Shown here: one piece after another, positions 63,163 to 64,000 of the stretch
How the letters are laid out: each line of letters starts with the position of its first letter
Numbering within the stretch: the stretch's first letter is position 1
Assembly: GCF_902686445.1 (NCBI RefSeq)
Contig: NC_062219.1
Location: 145,744,057 to 145,808,056, forward strand
Source: Sciurus carolinensis
Lineage: Eukaryota > Chordata > Mammalia > Rodentia > Sciuridae
Direction of reading: 5' to 3'
Length of the DNA: 64,000 nt
Notes under the pieces: generated by a model
What the model was told of the DNA's origin: nothing
What the model saw: only the letters and a program-made list of their open reading frames with translations
Databases searched by the model: none
Position numbers and translations under genes: made by a program

Positions 63163-63932
63163 AGAGGAGGCAGCTCAGCACAGCGCTTGGACTCGGAGCA
63201 ACCACTGGGGCTCTGGGCGGCTGCCTGAGGAGGAGCTGCGTGGCGAGCTGTTTAGACCCAGAACGACCTCTCCAGAACACCGGGAGGTTGCCCGGAGGAA
63301 GAGGAGGAGCGCGGCGGGTCGCTTGGTCTAGGAGTGACTGCATCAGAATTACAGGAGGTTGCCAGAGGAGGAGCTGCGTGGCGAGCTGTTTGAACTCAGA
63401 ACGACCGCTCCTGAACACCGGGGGGTTGCCCGGAGGAAGAGGAGAGTGCGGCGGGTCGCTTGCTCTAGGAGTGACTGCATCAGAGCCACAGGCGGTTGCA
63501 GAGGAGGAGGCGAGTGGTGAGTTGATTGGACTAAAAGCGACCGCTCCTGAACACCGGTGGCCTGCCTGGAGGAGGAGCGTGGTGGGTCACTTGGTCTCGG
63601 AGCCACCGCTCCTGAACACCCGGGGGGCTACCCCGAGGAGGAGGAGGAGGAGGAACAGGGCGGGTCACTTGGACTTGGAGTGACTCCCTAGGGCTACGGG
63701 CGGTTGGTGGGAGGAGGAGACGCGAAGTGAATTGCTTGGGCTCCTAGCGACTGCGTCGGAAACCGGGCAGCTGTCCGGAGGAGGAGGTGTGTGGCGGGTC
63801 TCTGGGTATCGGAGCTATTGTACGGGGCTCCAGGTGGCGGCTCAGAGGAGGGGCCGCATAGCCAGGCGATTAGGTGCAGAGCAGGGTCCCAGGACCAGCT
63901 TCTTGCTGGAAGAGCCGCATAGAGACATGCCT
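63163..63932 (+). repeat. Tandem units in the L1 promoter
   Basis: Each unit opens with a gaggagg-type motif. Starts lie near 63163, 63227, 63293, 63365, 63431, 63501, 63568, 63635, 63711, 63777 and 63852 (spacing 64-76). Alternate units are closest, giving a dimer of about 137 bases that repeats best at 63227, 63365 and 63501. Recurrent words are gtggcgagctgttt, gcggcgggtcgcttg and accgctcctgaacacc. Confidence 0.85.
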
Positions 63933-64000
63933 AGGGGCGGAGCGAAGTTTCCAGGACTGCGGGCAGATTCTCTGGGAGAGGCAGCCTAAGGAGACTCGCC

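Larger units (their letters stand above)
62917..64000 (+). mobile_element. 5' UTR of a plus-strand L1 (runs off the window)
   Basis: The element opens with cggagtttcaagatggcgga, the conventional start of a full-length L1 with its YY1-type motif. It continues as a GC-rich leader of at least 1.08 kb. The leader is largely built of degenerate tandem units of 64-76 bases from about 63163. ORF1 and ORF2 lie beyond the window, so whether they are intact cannot be judged. ORFs of up to 147 codons within the leader are repeat-driven and not L1 proteins. Sciurid subfamily membership is inferred from the host SINEs. Confidence 0.85.

Noticed and set aside
63240..63989. ORFs of up to 147 codons in the GC-rich right end
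   Set aside because: They follow the tandem units of the L1 5' UTR and do not resemble L1 ORF1.
62917..64000. CpG island marking a host gene promoter
   Set aside because: The start motif and tandem units identify an L1 5' UTR, which is CpG-rich by itself.
1..64000. An undescribed multi-gene system such as a defence or biosynthetic cluster
   Set aside because: The window is mammalian non-coding DNA with one processed gene copy; I saw no set of adjacent genes.

Overview
This window is nuclear DNA from a placental mammal, almost certainly a squirrel-family rodent (Sciuridae: marmot, ground squirrel or relative). The diagnostic signal is about ninety SINE copies of two kinds. One is a short tRNA-derived ID element. 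The other is a dimer of a B1-like (7SL-derived) left half and an ID right half, the MEN type described from squirrels. No operons, ribosome binding sites, rRNA genes, true tRNA genes or CRISPR arrays are present. The only recognisable protein-coding sequence is a ferritin light chain copy.

Layout. 1-6.9 kb is mostly unique sequence with MIR remnants, a 400-bp TG/CG repeat (4378-4776) and a probable ERVL-type LTR. 6.95-9.85 kb is an ancient antisense L1 carrying many later insertions. One of them is a nearly full-length FTL retrocopy (7857-8824, minus strand) with an intact 175-codon frame, an iron-responsive element, a polyadenylation signal, a poly(A) tail and perfect 16-bp target-site duplications. 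10-15 kb is repeat-poor and holds AT-rich but CpG-retaining blocks that look like conserved regulatory DNA (best at 12.78-13.52 kb). 15-24 kb mixes unique DNA with SINEs, an old L1 split by an LTR, and a MaLR LTR. 24-35 kb has unique stretches, MER5-like remnants and a young 5'-truncated L1 3' end (32394-32988). 35-48 kb has more unique sequence, GGA and GATA arrays, and a MaLR LTR interrupted by a SINE. 48.5-51.7 kb is SINE-dense: four consecutive insertions share almost the same target word, and one SINE pair is inverted. 52-53.3 kb is again repeat-poor. 55.5-57.2 kb is a second antisense L1 stack carrying an MTD-like LTR. From 62917 to the window end runs the 5' UTR of a plus-strand L1, with a YY1-type motif at its start and a promoter built of degenerate tandem units; its ORFs lie beyond the window.

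Interpretation. This reads as intergenic or intronic DNA. I see no multi-exon gene, although a single isolated exon or a lncRNA cannot be excluded without alignment or RNA data. The parts most likely to matter functionally are the FTL retrocopy with its IRE, the L1 promoter at the right edge, and the repeat-free blocks. Repeat family names come from recognition of sequence patterns, not from a database search, and repeat boundaries are approximate to about 5-20 bases.
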